Made by a program: the position numbers and the translations under genes. A DNA stretch of 64,000 nucleotides from Epilithonimonas caeni DSM 17710 (lineage in GTDB: Bacteria > Bacteroidota > Bacteroidia > Flavobacteriales > Weeksellaceae), in contig NZ_AUFK01000019.1 of assembly GCF_000426465.1 (NCBI RefSeq), positions 1 through 64,000 of the forward strand. The letters run 5' to 3'. The notes under the pieces were generated by a model, which worked only from the letters and a program-made list of their open reading frames with translations, did not search any database and had not been told where the DNA came from. Below are positions 8,701 through 17,715 of the stretch, piece after piece. The first letter of the stretch is position 1; every line of letters starts with the position of its first letter.

Positions 8701-11551
8701 AATTACTTGACACACTCCCAATACCAAAATCAACATCTATAGCATCTGTAGCAGTATTATTTGAACTGAAGTTTCTTCCAACATTAACTACACCAGGCCC
8801 TGTGGCCCCTCCTGTATTGGATTTCAAATTTAAAATGGCCGAAGTTCCGGCAATAACAAAATCTCTTCCAACAGAAAGTATTTGTGTCCCAACAGTTGAA
8901 CTTGTACCAGCTACAACCTCTAAACTTCCCTGACCCTTGAGCAAAACATCATTTGTTACCGTGACATTAGCATTCCCGTTGCCAGTCGCCAGACGAAATG
9001 CACCAGTATTATCAACAACAAGGTCAGTTGCGACATTCAAGTTCAAAACCGTTCCAGACCCAACCCCATGCAAAGCACCGCCAGTTATATTAATTTTATT
9101 AATGTTTGCCGTCACAGAAAAACTAGAATTACCAAATGACACAAGATTACTTGTCAATGGCCCCACTGTCAGTGTTCCTCTTACCGTCATAGTTCCGGCA
9201 GCAGCAAACAAATTGAGATAACCCGTTTTCGTATTATTAAAGGTCAGGTTCCCAAAATCTTGTCCTATCCCGGAAACACCATTTATATTGGAAGTACCTG
9301 TATAGCCTATCACATTACAATTGGAAGAATCACTCCAAGTTGCAGTTGGTATTGTCCCGCCATTGGCATTATGATTATAGATAGAATCGTCTCCGAAAAC
9401 AAGGGTACCACTGTTTGAGATGGCCGTTGTTGTTATTTGGTTCCAAGTTCCGTTCACAACATTGGTCCCTGAAATGGTAAATGCACTGTTGACCGTCAAA
9501 ACACCGCCACTTTCTACAGTAATATCTTTCCCCGTTGCAGTTGCAGAGACCGTAATTGTACTGTTATCTGATATAGTGATTCCCGATGCCGTATTTGAAG
9601 GTACCAAAGTAGAGTTGATCCATGTTACATTGTCTGGTGAAGACAACCAGTTACTTGCCGTCGCCCATGTACCCGTCACCTCTTTACTTTTAAAATAATC
9701 AGACGCCTGCGTCACCAAGGCCACACTGAATGGATCCGATTCTATACTTGCGAATGAAGAGGAACCAGCCGTCAATTTCAGATTAGTTCCAGCCGCCGTA
9801 TGTCTAAGCGTAGAAAAAGTAGCTAATCCAGACACGGCATTAGAGCTCACAGGAGCACCCGTCAAGTTCCCTGTAGATGTTACTGCGACTGCTGTTGTAT
9901 AATCCCTGTCCCTATTTCCATAAGCATCATTTGCCGATACCGTGACCCCGGGAGACATATTGCTATTAACCGTGATATTGGTAGGCTGCTGTACGAAATC
10001 CAATTTGGTTGCAATGACCTCAACCGCATTATTACCGGCTCCAGATCCTACTACCGTTCCTGTACCCGCTTCAAATTGAGTAGACGTTGCGGAGCCTGCC
10101 GTTGTAAAATTACTTCTATCTACTTTGAAGACCAGATTCTGACCATCTATCGTTGTAGGCAAAGTTCCCCCAAGAGAGGTCTTCAACCAGACATTCAAGC
10201 TGTAGGTCTTATTACCATTATCCGCAATATATCCTAATGAGTTGACCGTGGCAGGAATACCAGAAAATGTTACGTTCGTGGCATTAACCGTTCCCACGAT
10301 CGTATTGACGCCATCTGTAAGCACAGCTCCATCGATAGCCTGCGTCCAGTTGGCAATATCATTTCCTGTATTTTGAGGGATAACAATCTGACTGATCAAA
10401 GTTGGCAGACTATCATTGCCGTCCGTCGTATTATTATCATCCGTAACTGTAAAATCAAAGTTAAGCAAGGAATCCGTTTGTGTATTGATAAGAGATGAAA
10501 GCGTTGCCGGTTCCGTACCTGCTCCTGCGCTCACCCCGGAATAAGATGCTATCAGTTTCCACTCCGCATACAGAGCTGTATTGCCCGCAGGTATTGTAAA
10601 GTTTGCATTCTCGTTATAATGAGTTCCTGTCCCGCTGGCATTGGTATTCCATCCATTGAAGACATATCCTGTCTTTGCAAGGGCTCCAGTATTGGATGAT
10701 AAATTGATGCTTGAGTTATAATTTCCGCTTTGTGCTGCCGGAACAGTTCCACTAGTGGATGCATTTGCATTGTAAGTTACATTATAGCTATTGACAGACC
10801 ATTGCGCATAAAGCGTCATGTCTGCACTGAAGCTATACTGGGCACCATTGGCATAGGCTGTGCCAGATCCACTTGTGGTGGTATTCCATCCTGTGAAGCT
10901 ATAACCGGTTCTCGTAAACGTATTGGATGTAAGATTGGTAGGGACAGATGCCGTTTGAGAACTCATGGTTCCCGAGCCTCCATTTGAGTTGAATGTAACA
11001 GTCTTACCGGCAGAATATTCTACTATAATGTTTGTAATGGTAGTGGTACCAGAAGTTGCACCATTAGTAAAATAAATTTTAAAAAAGGTATTACTACTCC
11101 CCGTAGGAGTCCAAACAATATTATTGCCACTCATTGTCCCCGCCGTCCCACTCGAAGCACCTGTCTGTTCACTGGTTCCTAAAAGTAGAAAAGCATTAGA
11201 AGCAACCAACGTTCCGGCATTACGGGTGATGGTAACTTTGGTAATACTACCCGGTATTGCAGAAGTATTTGAAAACTGGAAATTTGAAGCTACGGCGGAT
11301 TGATTACCCCTAACTTGTATAGTATTAGGAATCCAATTATTAATCGACCAGTCAACGCCCGAAGCGGTAAAAGCCTTCGCGGTAGTTACATAACCGGTAC
11401 CCGACGACCCTGTAGTTGCTGAATTGGGAACAATTGTCAAGGTCTGTCCTGATGCGACATTCCCAATCAACAATAAAAAGAAAAGAAAAAAAGCTTTTAA
11501 AGAACTAGCATAAAAGCACGAAATTTTTGTTAATAAATTTAGTTTCATCAC
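5705..11551 (-). CDS. Very large T9SS-exported surface protein with InlB B-repeats
   Basis: A 1948-residue secreted protein. The signal peptide is MMKLNLLTKISCFYASS... with a probable cut near VASG-Q (about residue 36). Around residues 180-335 are two InlB B-type (Listeria-Bacteroides) repeats, recognised by GYSFTGWNT...YAQWS and GYVFNGWNT...YAEW. The long middle is Gly/Ser/Thr/Asn-rich repeats of the kind that fold as beta-helix or beta-sandwich passenger domains (many VxGTxxxxG and NLxxNNxxT strands). The C-terminus repeats the roughly 480-residue module of the neighbouring gene (GYNYWSSPVNAQNLY, GYNLVGNPYPSNIDF) and ends in a T9SS type A domain (IYDASGKLV, LSNGVYIFKIE, KKFIK). Expected site is the cell surface. 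Role in adhesion or gliding is inference. Confidence 0.85.
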   Translation of the reverse strand: MMKLNLLTKISCFYASSLKAFFLFFLLLIGNVASGQTLTIVPNSATTGSSGTGYVTTAKAFTASGVDWSINNWIPNTIQVRGNQSAVASNFQFSNTSAIPGSITKVTITRNAGTLVASNAFLLLGTSEQTGASSGTAGTMSGNNIVWTPTGSSNTFFKIYFTNGATSGTTTITNIIVEYSAGKTVTFNSNGGSGTMSSQTASVPTNLTSNTFTRTGYSFTGWNTTTSGSGTAYANGAQYSFSADMTLYAQWSVNSYNVTYNANASTSGTVPAAQSGNYNSSINLSSNTGALAKTGYVFNGWNTNASGTGTHYNENANFTIPAGNTALYAEWKLIASYSGVSAGAGTEPATLSSLINTQTDSLLNFDFTVTDDNNTTDGNDSLPTLISQIVIPQNTGNDIANWTQAIDGAVLTDGVNTIVGTVNATNVTFSGIPATVNSLGYIADNGNKTYSLNVWLKTSLGGTLPTTIDGQNLVFKVDRSNFTTAGSATSTQFEAGTGTVVGSGAGNNAVEVIATKLDFVQQPTNITVNSNMSPGVTVSANDAYGNRDRDYTTAVAVTSTGNLTGAPVSSNAVSGLATFSTLRHTAAGTNLKLTAGSSSFASIESDPFSVALVTQASDYFKSKEVTGTWATASNWLSSPDNVTWINSTLVPSNTASGITISDNSTITVSATATGKDITVESGGVLTVNSAFTISGTNVVNGTWNQITTTAISNSGTLVFGDDSIYNHNANGGTIPTATWSDSSNCNVIGYTGTSNINGVSGIGQDFGNLTFNNTKTGYLNLFAAAGTMTVRGTLTVGPLTSNLVSFGNSSFSVTANINKINITGGALHGVGSGTVLNLNVATDLVVDNTGAFRLATGNGNANVTVTNDVLLKGQGSLEVVAGTSSTVGTQILSVGRDFVIAGTSAILNLKSNTGGATGPGVVNVGRNFSSNNTATDAIDVDFGIGSVSSNYIAISGNLTHTGNGVYQTTSISQARGFVFRGTSSMPSQISYSGENSDYTSYEVDAGYYAKLNTDLTLGSNTGPVSYFTVKGTLDFDDKSIIGNNVARFVTANGAVLSTSNAHGFGGTNTTGSLRSFGATGSTSNNGTAQFIAGVNYLFNTNTITPFPTGTIGNPASLTFNNAEVVSNRTGSLIVSGAVNINGTSKFSLNSAGNSLALGGVMTIGENAVFDNNGENQITSGGSGAAIVINGTFVAKDAQGFTGSNSSVPTVPVTINAGATVHYALDGAQTVSSRADYQNLLFTGSGTKSTTGSIAAIAGTVTIDGSNAILDVSNNTFGNSTTGLTMVAGTFRLAGSGVKPDISGAYNLASGTNIEFTGTSATQIRLAPQYANVIISGSNVVAGTTTNGGLTFQENGNFIVKNGARFKVNNDNGFSGASTTAIKNTNNPTITLESGSSIDYTGADQIVTNSLDYHNLIISTAGVKTAAPGNIIVNGLTTVSAGSLIISETADHTTSNVLYAHKGISNYGGALNFGTNAQLMQDSDAVNIGNIVSARKGRLPKMGYNYWSSPVNAQNLYAFSNGGQVGGTPKNRFWVYDEATDTFKNTGAFLLNDSSVFETGRGYAIRGMDNFSTSMPTVSYEFAFTGVPNNGELSFASLKYTNDMKGYNLVGNPYPSNIDFDKLYAANSSKIYATAYFWTNNDMTVTQQQGAGYSGNNYAVYNLTGGSPAVQIDGDPNQSGSAGLAPSNIIKVGQGFIIKTKLAGKDQPLDFTNDMRSTDDGNFFNNKNNINNDRFWLKLISPSSVSNTVLVGYIPSATNDFEIDYDGELFVIGSDSFYSLLGSRKLAIQGRSTFDREDKVALGNVYSQNGTYRISIADKQGVFDNGQKIYLKDKLLNKVIDLTNGDYMFQAIKGTDHTRFEIVYKAEEVLGVGADLKSDFMVYKDNNEQVIKSTKKLGKVEIYDASGKLVKTAIVNGTEARFDTTILSNGVYIFKIENSGDLKTKKFIK

Positions 11552-11571
11552 ATTTTGTTTTCATAAGCAAG

Positions 11572-11579
11572 CAAATATA
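11572..11579 (-). promoter_or_regulatory. -7 promoter element of the second surface protein
   Basis: On the minus strand TATATTTG matches TAnnTTTG perfectly, 21 bases before the start codon at 11551. No clear TTTG is seen 19 bases further upstream. Confidence 0.4.
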
Positions 11580-11850
11580 AAATTATAAGAAGGATAAAAT
11601 CCGAGGGTATAAAAAGTTAATATAAATGTAAAGAATGAGACTAAAAAACATTTGCATATAGGAAACATACTAATGAATTTGTTTTAAGAAAAAGCATATT
11701 TACCTAAATTTTACAAACACTTAACCTTGAATTCAAAAATAAATTATTAATAATTGAAAACAAAAAAAACGGCTCCGCTCAAAAACAAGACGAAACACAA
11801 ATTCATTATTTAATTTTGAAATAATCTTCAGAGTCCCGGATCTAAAAGTC

Positions 11851-12630
11851 TCACTTGATCACGATCATTTGGCTATAGAGATTTTCCAAATGCAAGATCT
11901 TTGAGAACGGGCTCTTCACTTTTCTGAGCTCCTCTTTACCATTGATATAGCTGTATCTGGACGCAATGTTGTACATATTGGAGACCAGGATCAGCCAACA
12001 TTCCTTGGCCTTGTGATTATACAGGGGGTATTTGGAATTCTTCTTTTCTATGACTTCCAGAATTTTATCGGAATGGAGCTCATCAAACAAAGACAGGTTG
12101 TATTCTAAAAACAAAAGAACGCCTTTATGATGAGGCGTTCTTCTTATAGATCTAACAATTTTAGTTCTCTTGTTATTGGTAATCGCTGACGAGATCTCTT
12201 TGATCAACTGTTCCGGCTGCTGGTAAAAGTCATCTTGGAAATAATCTATATTGAGATGATAGATGCCGTAGAGACTTTTATATTCGGACAACAGATGTTC
12301 CACCGTACGAAAGATATGATTAATATAACTTTCTTTTTTCTTAAGCTCAAAATGATTGATGATCTCCGAAACTTCTACCCCGATCCGCTTTCCTTTGTAA
12401 TTGATAATAAAATCAGGACTTTCACCTGTCAAATTTTCAATCTCCATTTCAGGAAAATGGCTAAACAACGTATTAAGCAAAAGCAACTCGGTTTTTTTCT
12501 GATATTCTTCACGCTCGTGCAGGTTTGCCCTGCCAATGGAATCATACCATTTGACAAGGTCATCCGTCTTCTCATTTTTAGAAGCTACACAAATCTCCAG
12601 ATTCTTATTAAGGTCCTCGCAAAAGATCAT
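11851..12630 (-). CDS. Unrecognised 259-residue protein, possible nuclease-like fold
   Basis: I do not recognise a named family. The protein is charged and soluble, with no signal peptide or membrane segment. Around residues 69-89 it has ESPDFIIN, then GKRIGVEVSEI: a D in a PDF strand followed by an E in a buried strand, as in PD-(D/E)XK nuclease-like folds. The usual lysine after the E is not obvious (EVS), so activity is doubtful. The C-terminal half is Leu/Lys/Tyr-rich. It stands alone, 220 bases after the preceding surface-protein gene and divergent from the phosphorylase gene. The 300-base gap to its left holds only the surface-protein promoter. Confidence 0.55.
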   Translation of the reverse strand: MIFCEDLNKNLEICVASKNEKTDDLVKWYDSIGRANLHEREEYQKKTELLLLNTLFSHFPEMEIENLTGESPDFIINYKGKRIGVEVSEIINHFELKKKESYINHIFRTVEHLLSEYKSLYGIYHLNIDYFQDDFYQQPEQLIKEISSAITNNKRTKIVRSIRRTPHHKGVLLFLEYNLSLFDELHSDKILEVIEKKNSKYPLYNHKAKECWLILVSNMYNIASRYSYINGKEELRKVKSPFSKILHLENLYSQMIVIK

Positions 12631-12834
12631 ACCATTCCTTTTAGAAATTAAACCTGTTCTAAATTAGTAAATAATTGATTACAAAATAATTATATTAATT
12701 AAAATTAATAATAAAGAAAATATAAAGACCCAGATCAAAATGTTCAAGGAAACAAGAAAGCTTCGTAAGCAAGCAATAATGGCAAATGACAGGTTTTCCC
12801 TTTTAATTTCATGACTTTACACCACCCTGATCTA

Positions 12835-12862
12835 TTGTACAAAAAACTAATTCTTATATTTG
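12835..12862 (+). promoter_or_regulatory. Promoter of the alpha-glucan phosphorylase gene
   Basis: TATATTTG (12855-12862) matches the -7 consensus, with TTG at 12835-12837 and a 17-base spacer. Transcription would start near 12869, giving a leader of about 35 bases. The rest of 12631-12834 is AT-rich with no gene seen. Confidence 0.55.
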
Positions 12863-12902
12863 CAACCTTATAGACAAGACCTTAAAATATATAAAAAGAA
12901 CT

Positions 12903-14555
12903 ATGGATTTCAAAAACTTCAAGATGCCTTACAGCATCAATCCAAACTACTCAAAAAGAACCGCCTATTTCTCTATGGAATTCGCTATAGACCAAGCACT
13001 CAAGATCTACAGCGGTGGACTTGGCTTCTTGGCCGGATCACATATGAGAAGCGCCTATAACTTAAAACAAGACTTTGTAGGAATTGGGATCTTGTGGAAA
13101 TATGGTTACTATGACCAAAGCAGAAACGCCGACCAAACTTTGAATCCCATCTGGACAAAGAAAATGTACAGCTTCCTGGAAGATACAGGCATCAAATTCC
13201 AGATCGAGATCCACAATGCTCCGGTTTGGGTAAAAGTTTGGTACCTGAATCCTGAAACTTTCAAGACCTGCCCAATGTTTTTTCTAAGTACGGATGTTCC
13301 GGAAAACGACCACCTTTCAAAGACAATTTCTCACAGATTATACGACGCCAACGAGTCCACAAAACTGGCTCAATACATCCTTCTTGGAAAAGGTGGAGCA
13401 AAATTGCTGGACGAAATGAACTTCGAAAGAGATATCTATCATCTGAATGAGGCGCATGGTTTACCTGCAGCTTTTTACTTATTAAGAAAATATGGCGGAG
13501 ACCTTTCTAAAGTGAAAGAAAAATTAGTTTTTACAACACACACGCCAGAAGAAGCAGGAAATGAAAAACATAACATCCACCTTTGCCACGATATGTCATA
13601 CTTCTGCGGATTGACAATCGATGAGGTCAAAAATATAGAAGGCGTGAATGACGACCGTTTCAACCACTCACTTTGCGCATTGAGAATGTCAAGAATCTCC
13701 AATGGTGTTTCTCAACTTCACGGTGTTGTTTCCAGAGAAATGTGGAGCAAATATCCGGGAATCTGTGAGATCAAATCAATAACAAACGCGCAGGAATTCA
13801 AATATTGGGCAGATAAACCACTATATGATGCTAAGGACGAAAGCGATGATACTCTTTTCGATTACAGAAAAAAACACCTCAAGAAAAGAACATTCAAGAT
13901 CGTTGCTGACCAGACAGGAAAGATCTTCGACCCAAGTGTCTTGACAATCGTTTGGGCAAGACGTTTTGCCGGTTACAAAAGAGCCGACCTCCTTTTAGCC
14001 GACAAAGAGCGTTTCAGAAAAATGCTTGAAAACTCTAAATATCCTGTTCAGATCATCTGGGCAGGAAAACCTTATCCAATGGATTATGGTGCTATTTCTA
14101 CTTTCAACAATCTGGTCGAGGAAAGTAAAAATCATAAGAACATGGCCGTTCTTACAGGTTACGAATTATCATTAAGTAAATCCCTGAAACAAGGTTCTGA
14201 CATCTGGCTGAACAACCCAAGGGTTCCAAGAGAAGCATCTGGAACAAGCGGAATGACTGCTTCTATGAACGGTTCCGTAAACCTTTCCACCGATGATGGC
14301 TGGATCCCGGAATTTGCGAAAAACGGAGAGAACTCTTTCGTAGTTCCACAGGCTGATTACAAAAACTGGCCTCAAATTGAACAGGACAATTTTGACCTTA
14401 ACAATCTATATGATGTTCTGGAAAATCAAATCATCCCAACTTATTATGAAAATCCAAGCCAATGGAGAAAGATCGTACAGACAGCAATGGATGATGTTAA
14501 ATTCCAATTCGGAAGTGATAGAATGGCGGATGAATATTACAAGTTGCTTTACTAA
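12903..14555 (+). CDS. glgP: Short-form alpha-glucan (glycogen/maltodextrin) phosphorylase-like protein
   Basis: A GT35-family protein of 550 residues, the short bacterial/archaeal form. This family releases glucose-1-phosphate from alpha-1,4-glucans in the cytoplasm. Visible motifs: YFSMEFAIDQALKIYSGGLG near residues 20-39, HLNEAHGLPAAFY near 180-192 with the active-site His, FTTHTPEEAGNEKH near 209-222, RRFAGYKRADLLL near 357-369 with the phosphate-binding Arg and Lys. The block that normally carries the Schiff-base lysine of pyridoxal phosphate reads REASGTSGMTASMNG (about 440-454): the expected Lys after GM is Thr (codon ACT near 14254). Catalysis by the standard route is therefore uncertain. 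No glgA, glgB or glgC gene is adjacent. The start follows an A-rich site. Confidence 0.8.
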   Translation: MDFKNFKMPYSINPNYSKRTAYFSMEFAIDQALKIYSGGLGFLAGSHMRSAYNLKQDFVGIGILWKYGYYDQSRNADQTLNPIWTKKMYSFLEDTGIKFQIEIHNAPVWVKVWYLNPETFKTCPMFFLSTDVPENDHLSKTISHRLYDANESTKLAQYILLGKGGAKLLDEMNFERDIYHLNEAHGLPAAFYLLRKYGGDLSKVKEKLVFTTHTPEEAGNEKHNIHLCHDMSYFCGLTIDEVKNIEGVNDDRFNHSLCALRMSRISNGVSQLHGVVSREMWSKYPGICEIKSITNAQEFKYWADKPLYDAKDESDDTLFDYRKKHLKKRTFKIVADQTGKIFDPSVLTIVWARRFAGYKRADLLLADKERFRKMLENSKYPVQIIWAGKPYPMDYGAISTFNNLVEESKNHKNMAVLTGYELSLSKSLKQGSDIWLNNPRVPREASGTSGMTASMNGSVNLSTDDGWIPEFAKNGENSFVVPQADYKNWPQIEQDNFDLNNLYDVLENQIIPTYYENPSQWRKIVQTAMDDVKFQFGSDRMADEYYKLLY

Positions 14556-14603
14556 TTATCAATGATAAATTATAAATGATTTTAATTCAATCTCTCGATG
14601 GGC

Positions 14604-14650
14604 TTGCCCTGAAGGGGCAAAATATGAATAGCCATAGGTTTCACCTATGG
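14604..14650. repeat. Paired-hairpin intergenic palindromic element
   Basis: Two hairpins lie side by side: TTGCCC/GGGCAA (14604-14609 with 14615-14620) and an 8-bp perfect stem CCATAGGT/ACCTATGG (14632-14639 with 14643-14650). The GC-rich motif stands out against the AT-rich surroundings. From memory, very similar paired hairpins are scattered between genes in Chryseobacterium and other Bacteroidota. Only one copy was found in this window. Confidence 0.5.
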
Positions 14651-14670
14651 AATTTAGAATCATAAAATTC

Positions 14671-14703
14671 AAAACCCTGATTTCTTTGAAATCAGGGTTT
14701 TTT
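14671..14703. terminator. Bidirectional terminator between the phosphorylase and aceA genes
   Basis: A 13-bp perfect stem (14671-14683 with 14689-14701, five-base loop) begins in AAAA and ends in TTTT, followed by more T on the plus strand. It can serve the plus-strand phosphorylase gene and the convergent aceA gene. Confidence 0.85.
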
Positions 14704-14749
14704 GTTGACATATTTCGAAATTCAACAATTATAATATGGATTATGAGCT

Positions 14750-16030
14750 CTAATGAAATTGTGCTGTTTCTGTAGAATCCTTCATGGCCACAGTTGCAGA
14801 TTTTCCGTTGGTAACGATCGTTTGGATCTCATCAAAATAACCTGTTCCAACAAACGACTGATGTTTCACCGCACGGAAACCTTTTGACTGAAGCGCAAAT
14901 TCTCTCTCCTGCAACTCAGAATATCCCGCCATTCCTCTTTCTTTGTAAGCATAAGCTAACTCAAACATCGCTGTATTCAAAGCATGGAAACCAGCCAAAG
15001 TAATGAACTGGAATTTGTATCCCATTTTCGCCAGCTCTTCACGGAAGTTCTCCATTTCTTCAACGGTCAATTTTGCAGCCCAGTTAAAAGACGGAGAACA
15101 GTTGTAAGCCAGCATTTTGTTTGGAAACTTCGCGTGGATTCCTTCAGCAAAACGTCTTGCATAATCCAGATCCGGATTTGATGTCTCCATCCAGATCAGG
15201 TCAGCATAAGGAGCATAAGACAAACCTCTGTCAATCCCCTGCTCCACACCGTTATTCACAACATAAAATCCTTCCGAAGTTCTTTCTCCGGTCACGAATT
15301 TCTTATCCCTGTCATCGATATCAGAAGTCAGCAGGTCGGCAGCATCAGCATCAGTTCTCGCAACGATCACAGATGGGACACCACAAACATCCGCAGCTAA
15401 TCTGGCCGCAATCAGTTTATTGATCGCTTCCTGGGTCGGAACCAGAACCTTTCCCCCAAGATGTCCGCATTTTTTAGCAGAAGACAATTGGTCTTCAAAA
15501 TGAACACCTGCTGCGCCAGCTTCGATCATTTGTTTCATCAGTTCAAAGGCATTCAGGTTCCCGCCAAAGCCCGCTTCTGCATCAGCAACGATTGGAACGA
15601 GATATTCTTTTTCTCCACCTCCGTTGACCGATTGGATCTGGTCTGCTCTCAGCAAAGCATTATTAATTTTCTTAACCACAGACGGAACCGAATTCGCCGG
15701 ATAAAGTGATTGGTCCGGATACATCTCTCCGGAAAGATTTGCATCTGCTGCAACTTGCCACCCCGAAAGATAAATAGCTTCCAATCCGGCATCCACTTCC
15801 TGCACAGCCTGATTTCCCGTCAAAGCGCCAAGCCCGGCAACCCAATCCTGGTTATTAAGTTTATCCCAAAGTTTTTGGGACATTTCAGTCGCAATTGTAT
15901 AATCTAATTTGTAAGAACCTCTCAGTTTCAGCACATCTTCCGCTGTGTAAGGTCTCGTAACGCCAATCCATCGCGGATTCGTCAGCCAGTCTTTTTCCAA
16001 AGCCTGGATTTGTTCTTGTTTTGTTTTCAT
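14750..16030 (-). CDS. aceA: Isocitrate lyase
   Basis: First enzyme of the glyoxylate shunt: it splits isocitrate to succinate and glyoxylate in the cytoplasm. The 426-residue length fits short bacterial isocitrate lyases. Motifs seen: [19 protein letters not shown] at the N-terminus, the catalytic [15 protein letters not shown] near residues 186-200, and [12 protein letters not shown] near 223-234. The ATG at 16030 gives the usual N-terminus ([14 protein letters not shown]). It lies 82 bases downstream of aceB on the same strand, so it is probably the second gene of an aceB-aceA operon. Confidence 0.95.
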   Translation of the reverse strand: MKTKQEQIQALEKDWLTNPRWIGVTRPYTAEDVLKLRGSYKLDYTIATEMSQKLWDKLNNQDWVAGLGALTGNQAVQEVDAGLEAIYLSGWQVAADANLSGEMYPDQSLYPANSVPSVVKKINNALLRADQIQSVNGGGEKEYLVPIVADAEAGFGGNLNAFELMKQMIEAGAAGVHFEDQLSSAKKCGHLGGKVLVPTQEAINKLIAARLAADVCGVPSVIVARTDADAADLLTSDIDDRDKKFVTGERTSEGFYVVNNGVEQGIDRGLSYAPYADLIWMETSNPDLDYARRFAEGIHAKFPNKMLAYNCSPSFNWAAKLTVEEMENFREELAKMGYKFQFITLAGFHALNTAMFELAYAYKERGMAGYSELQEREFALQSKGFRAVKHQSFVGTGYFDEIQTIVTNGKSATVAMKDSTETAQFH

Positions 16031-16068
16031 AATAATATTTGGTGATTTGGATTTAATTATTAATGATG

Positions 16069-16109
16069 ATTGATAAATGATAATCGATTATAATCCATCA
16101 TTTATCAAT
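16069..16109. repeat. 13-bp inverted repeat between aceB and aceA
   Basis: 16069-16081 pairs perfectly with 16097-16109. The sequence is purely AT-rich and the stem is not followed by a T-run, so it is unlikely to be an efficient terminator. It may influence mRNA processing or relative expression of the two genes. Confidence 0.45.
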
Positions 16110-16112
16110 TAT

Positions 16113-17687
16113 TTATATAAACGGATAGGCTTTCAAAGTGAGGAATTCCTCAAACTTATCACAGAATATCAATTCATTGAAAAGCTCTTTTGCGAGATTG
16201 AATCTTCCTTTGGTAAACCGCTCTTCCCCGACATATCTTTTGATTCTTGCAAGTTCCTCTTTTTCCCATTGGAGGACCAATTCTCTTGTTAAAGTTCTTT
16301 CATCATCCAGAACAACTTCGTGCTGAAGCCATTGCCAAACCTGCGTTCTGGAAATCTCAGCCGTTGCCGCGTCCTCCATTAAATTGTAGAGCGCAGCAGC
16401 CCCAACTCCCATTAACCAGGATTCGATATAGAGAATTCCGACGTTGATGTTTTTTCTGACACCATTTTCCGTAATTGTTCCAGAGGGAACTTCCAGCAAT
16501 TCGGACTCCTTGATTTTGTGGTCAAACTTTTTATCGATCTGATTTTTCTTCGGCATATATTGGTCAAAAATCTCCTTCGCTACAGGCACCAAAGCAGGAT
16601 GCGCTACCCAAGTTCCGTCGTGACCATTTCGAACTTCCCGTTCTTTATCATTTCTTACTTTCTCGAAAGCCAATTCATTAGCTTCATCATCATTTTTTAC
16701 AGGAATCTGCGCTGCCATGCCACCCATTGCATGGACATTTCTTTTGTGACAAATCTCGATCACCCGTTTGGAATAAGCACTCATAAAAGGTGAGGTCATC
16801 GTGACCTGGTCTCTATCAGGAACTAAGAATTGGGCTTGATTCCTGAATTTTTTGATATAAGAAAATATATAATCCCAACGTCCACAGTTGAGCCCCGAAC
16901 TGTGATTTTTCAGTTCAAAAAGAATCTCATCCAATTGAAAAGAAGCGGTAATTGTTTCAATCAAAACAGTCGCTTTGATTGTTCCTTGTGGAATTTCCAG
17001 ATAATTCTGAGCAAAAATGAAAACATCATTCCACCAACGCGCTTCTTTATAATGCTCCAATTTTGGAAGATAGAAATAAGGCGCTGTTCCTTTTTCAATC
17101 AAAGTTTTAGCATTCCTGAAAAAGTAAATTCCAAAATCTATCAAAGAACCTGACGCGTTTTCGCCCTCTATTTCAATATTTTTTTCGGATAAGTGCAAAC
17201 CTCTTGGGCGAACGATCAATGTTGCTATTTCATCATTTAGTTGATAAGATTTGCCTTGTTCATTAGTAAAATCAATGTTTCTATTAATCGCATCCGTTAG
17301 ATTGATTTGACCCTGAATGCAATTTTCCCAAGTCGGAGAATTACTATCCTCAAAATCCGCCATAAAAGTATTAGCTCCTGAATTGAGCGCATTGATGATC
17401 ATTTTTCTATCAACCGGACCTGTGATCTCCACTCTTCTATCCAGCAAGTCTTTTGGCGTTCCCGAGCAAGTCCATTCTCCATTCCGGATATGAATTGTTT
17501 CCGATGGAAAAGATGGCAGTTCACCCGAATCAAATCTCAATTGCGTCTTTTTTCTTTCTTCTAATAAATCAATCCTGGTATGATTGAAATTTCTGTGAAG
17601 TTTGATTAAAAACTCTGTTAGTTCATCGGTGAAAACCTCTTGAAATTTGGTTTCCGGAGAGATTCTAAGCTGGCTCATCGTTTCCAT
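16113..17687 (-). CDS. aceB: Malate synthase A
   Basis: Second glyoxylate-shunt enzyme: condenses glyoxylate with acetyl-CoA to malate. The 524-residue length is typical of malate synthase A. Motifs include DFEDSNSPTWEN near residues 110-121, LIVRPRGLHLSEKN near 157-170, GRWDYIFSYIKKF near 270-282, and GHDGTWVAHPALVPVAKEIF near 359-378. The start at 17687 (METMSQL) and one three codons later (MSQL) are both possible. The gene is divergent from the ScfR-type regulator and precedes aceA, so regulation by acetyl- or fatty-acyl-CoA supply is likely. Confidence 0.95.
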   Translation of the reverse strand: METMSQLRISPETKFQEVFTDELTEFLIKLHRNFNHTRIDLLEERKKTQLRFDSGELPSFPSETIHIRNGEWTCSGTPKDLLDRRVEITGPVDRKMIINALNSGANTFMADFEDSNSPTWENCIQGQINLTDAINRNIDFTNEQGKSYQLNDEIATLIVRPRGLHLSEKNIEIEGENASGSLIDFGIYFFRNAKTLIEKGTAPYFYLPKLEHYKEARWWNDVFIFAQNYLEIPQGTIKATVLIETITASFQLDEILFELKNHSSGLNCGRWDYIFSYIKKFRNQAQFLVPDRDQVTMTSPFMSAYSKRVIEICHKRNVHAMGGMAAQIPVKNDDEANELAFEKVRNDKEREVRNGHDGTWVAHPALVPVAKEIFDQYMPKKNQIDKKFDHKIKESELLEVPSGTITENGVRKNINVGILYIESWLMGVGAAALYNLMEDAATAEISRTQVWQWLQHEVVLDDERTLTRELVLQWEKEELARIKRYVGEERFTKGRFNLAKELFNELIFCDKFEEFLTLKAYPFI

Positions 17688-17715
17688 AATTAAAATATTT
17701 TGTGATTTGGTTTGA

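Noticed and set aside
6521-10987. Plus-strand open frames antisense to the second surface protein
   Set aside because: Same reason: repetitive coding DNA keeps other frames open by chance.
12860-13060. 66-codon plus-strand frame overlapping the phosphorylase start
   Set aside because: It is the +1 shadow of the phosphorylase N-terminus.
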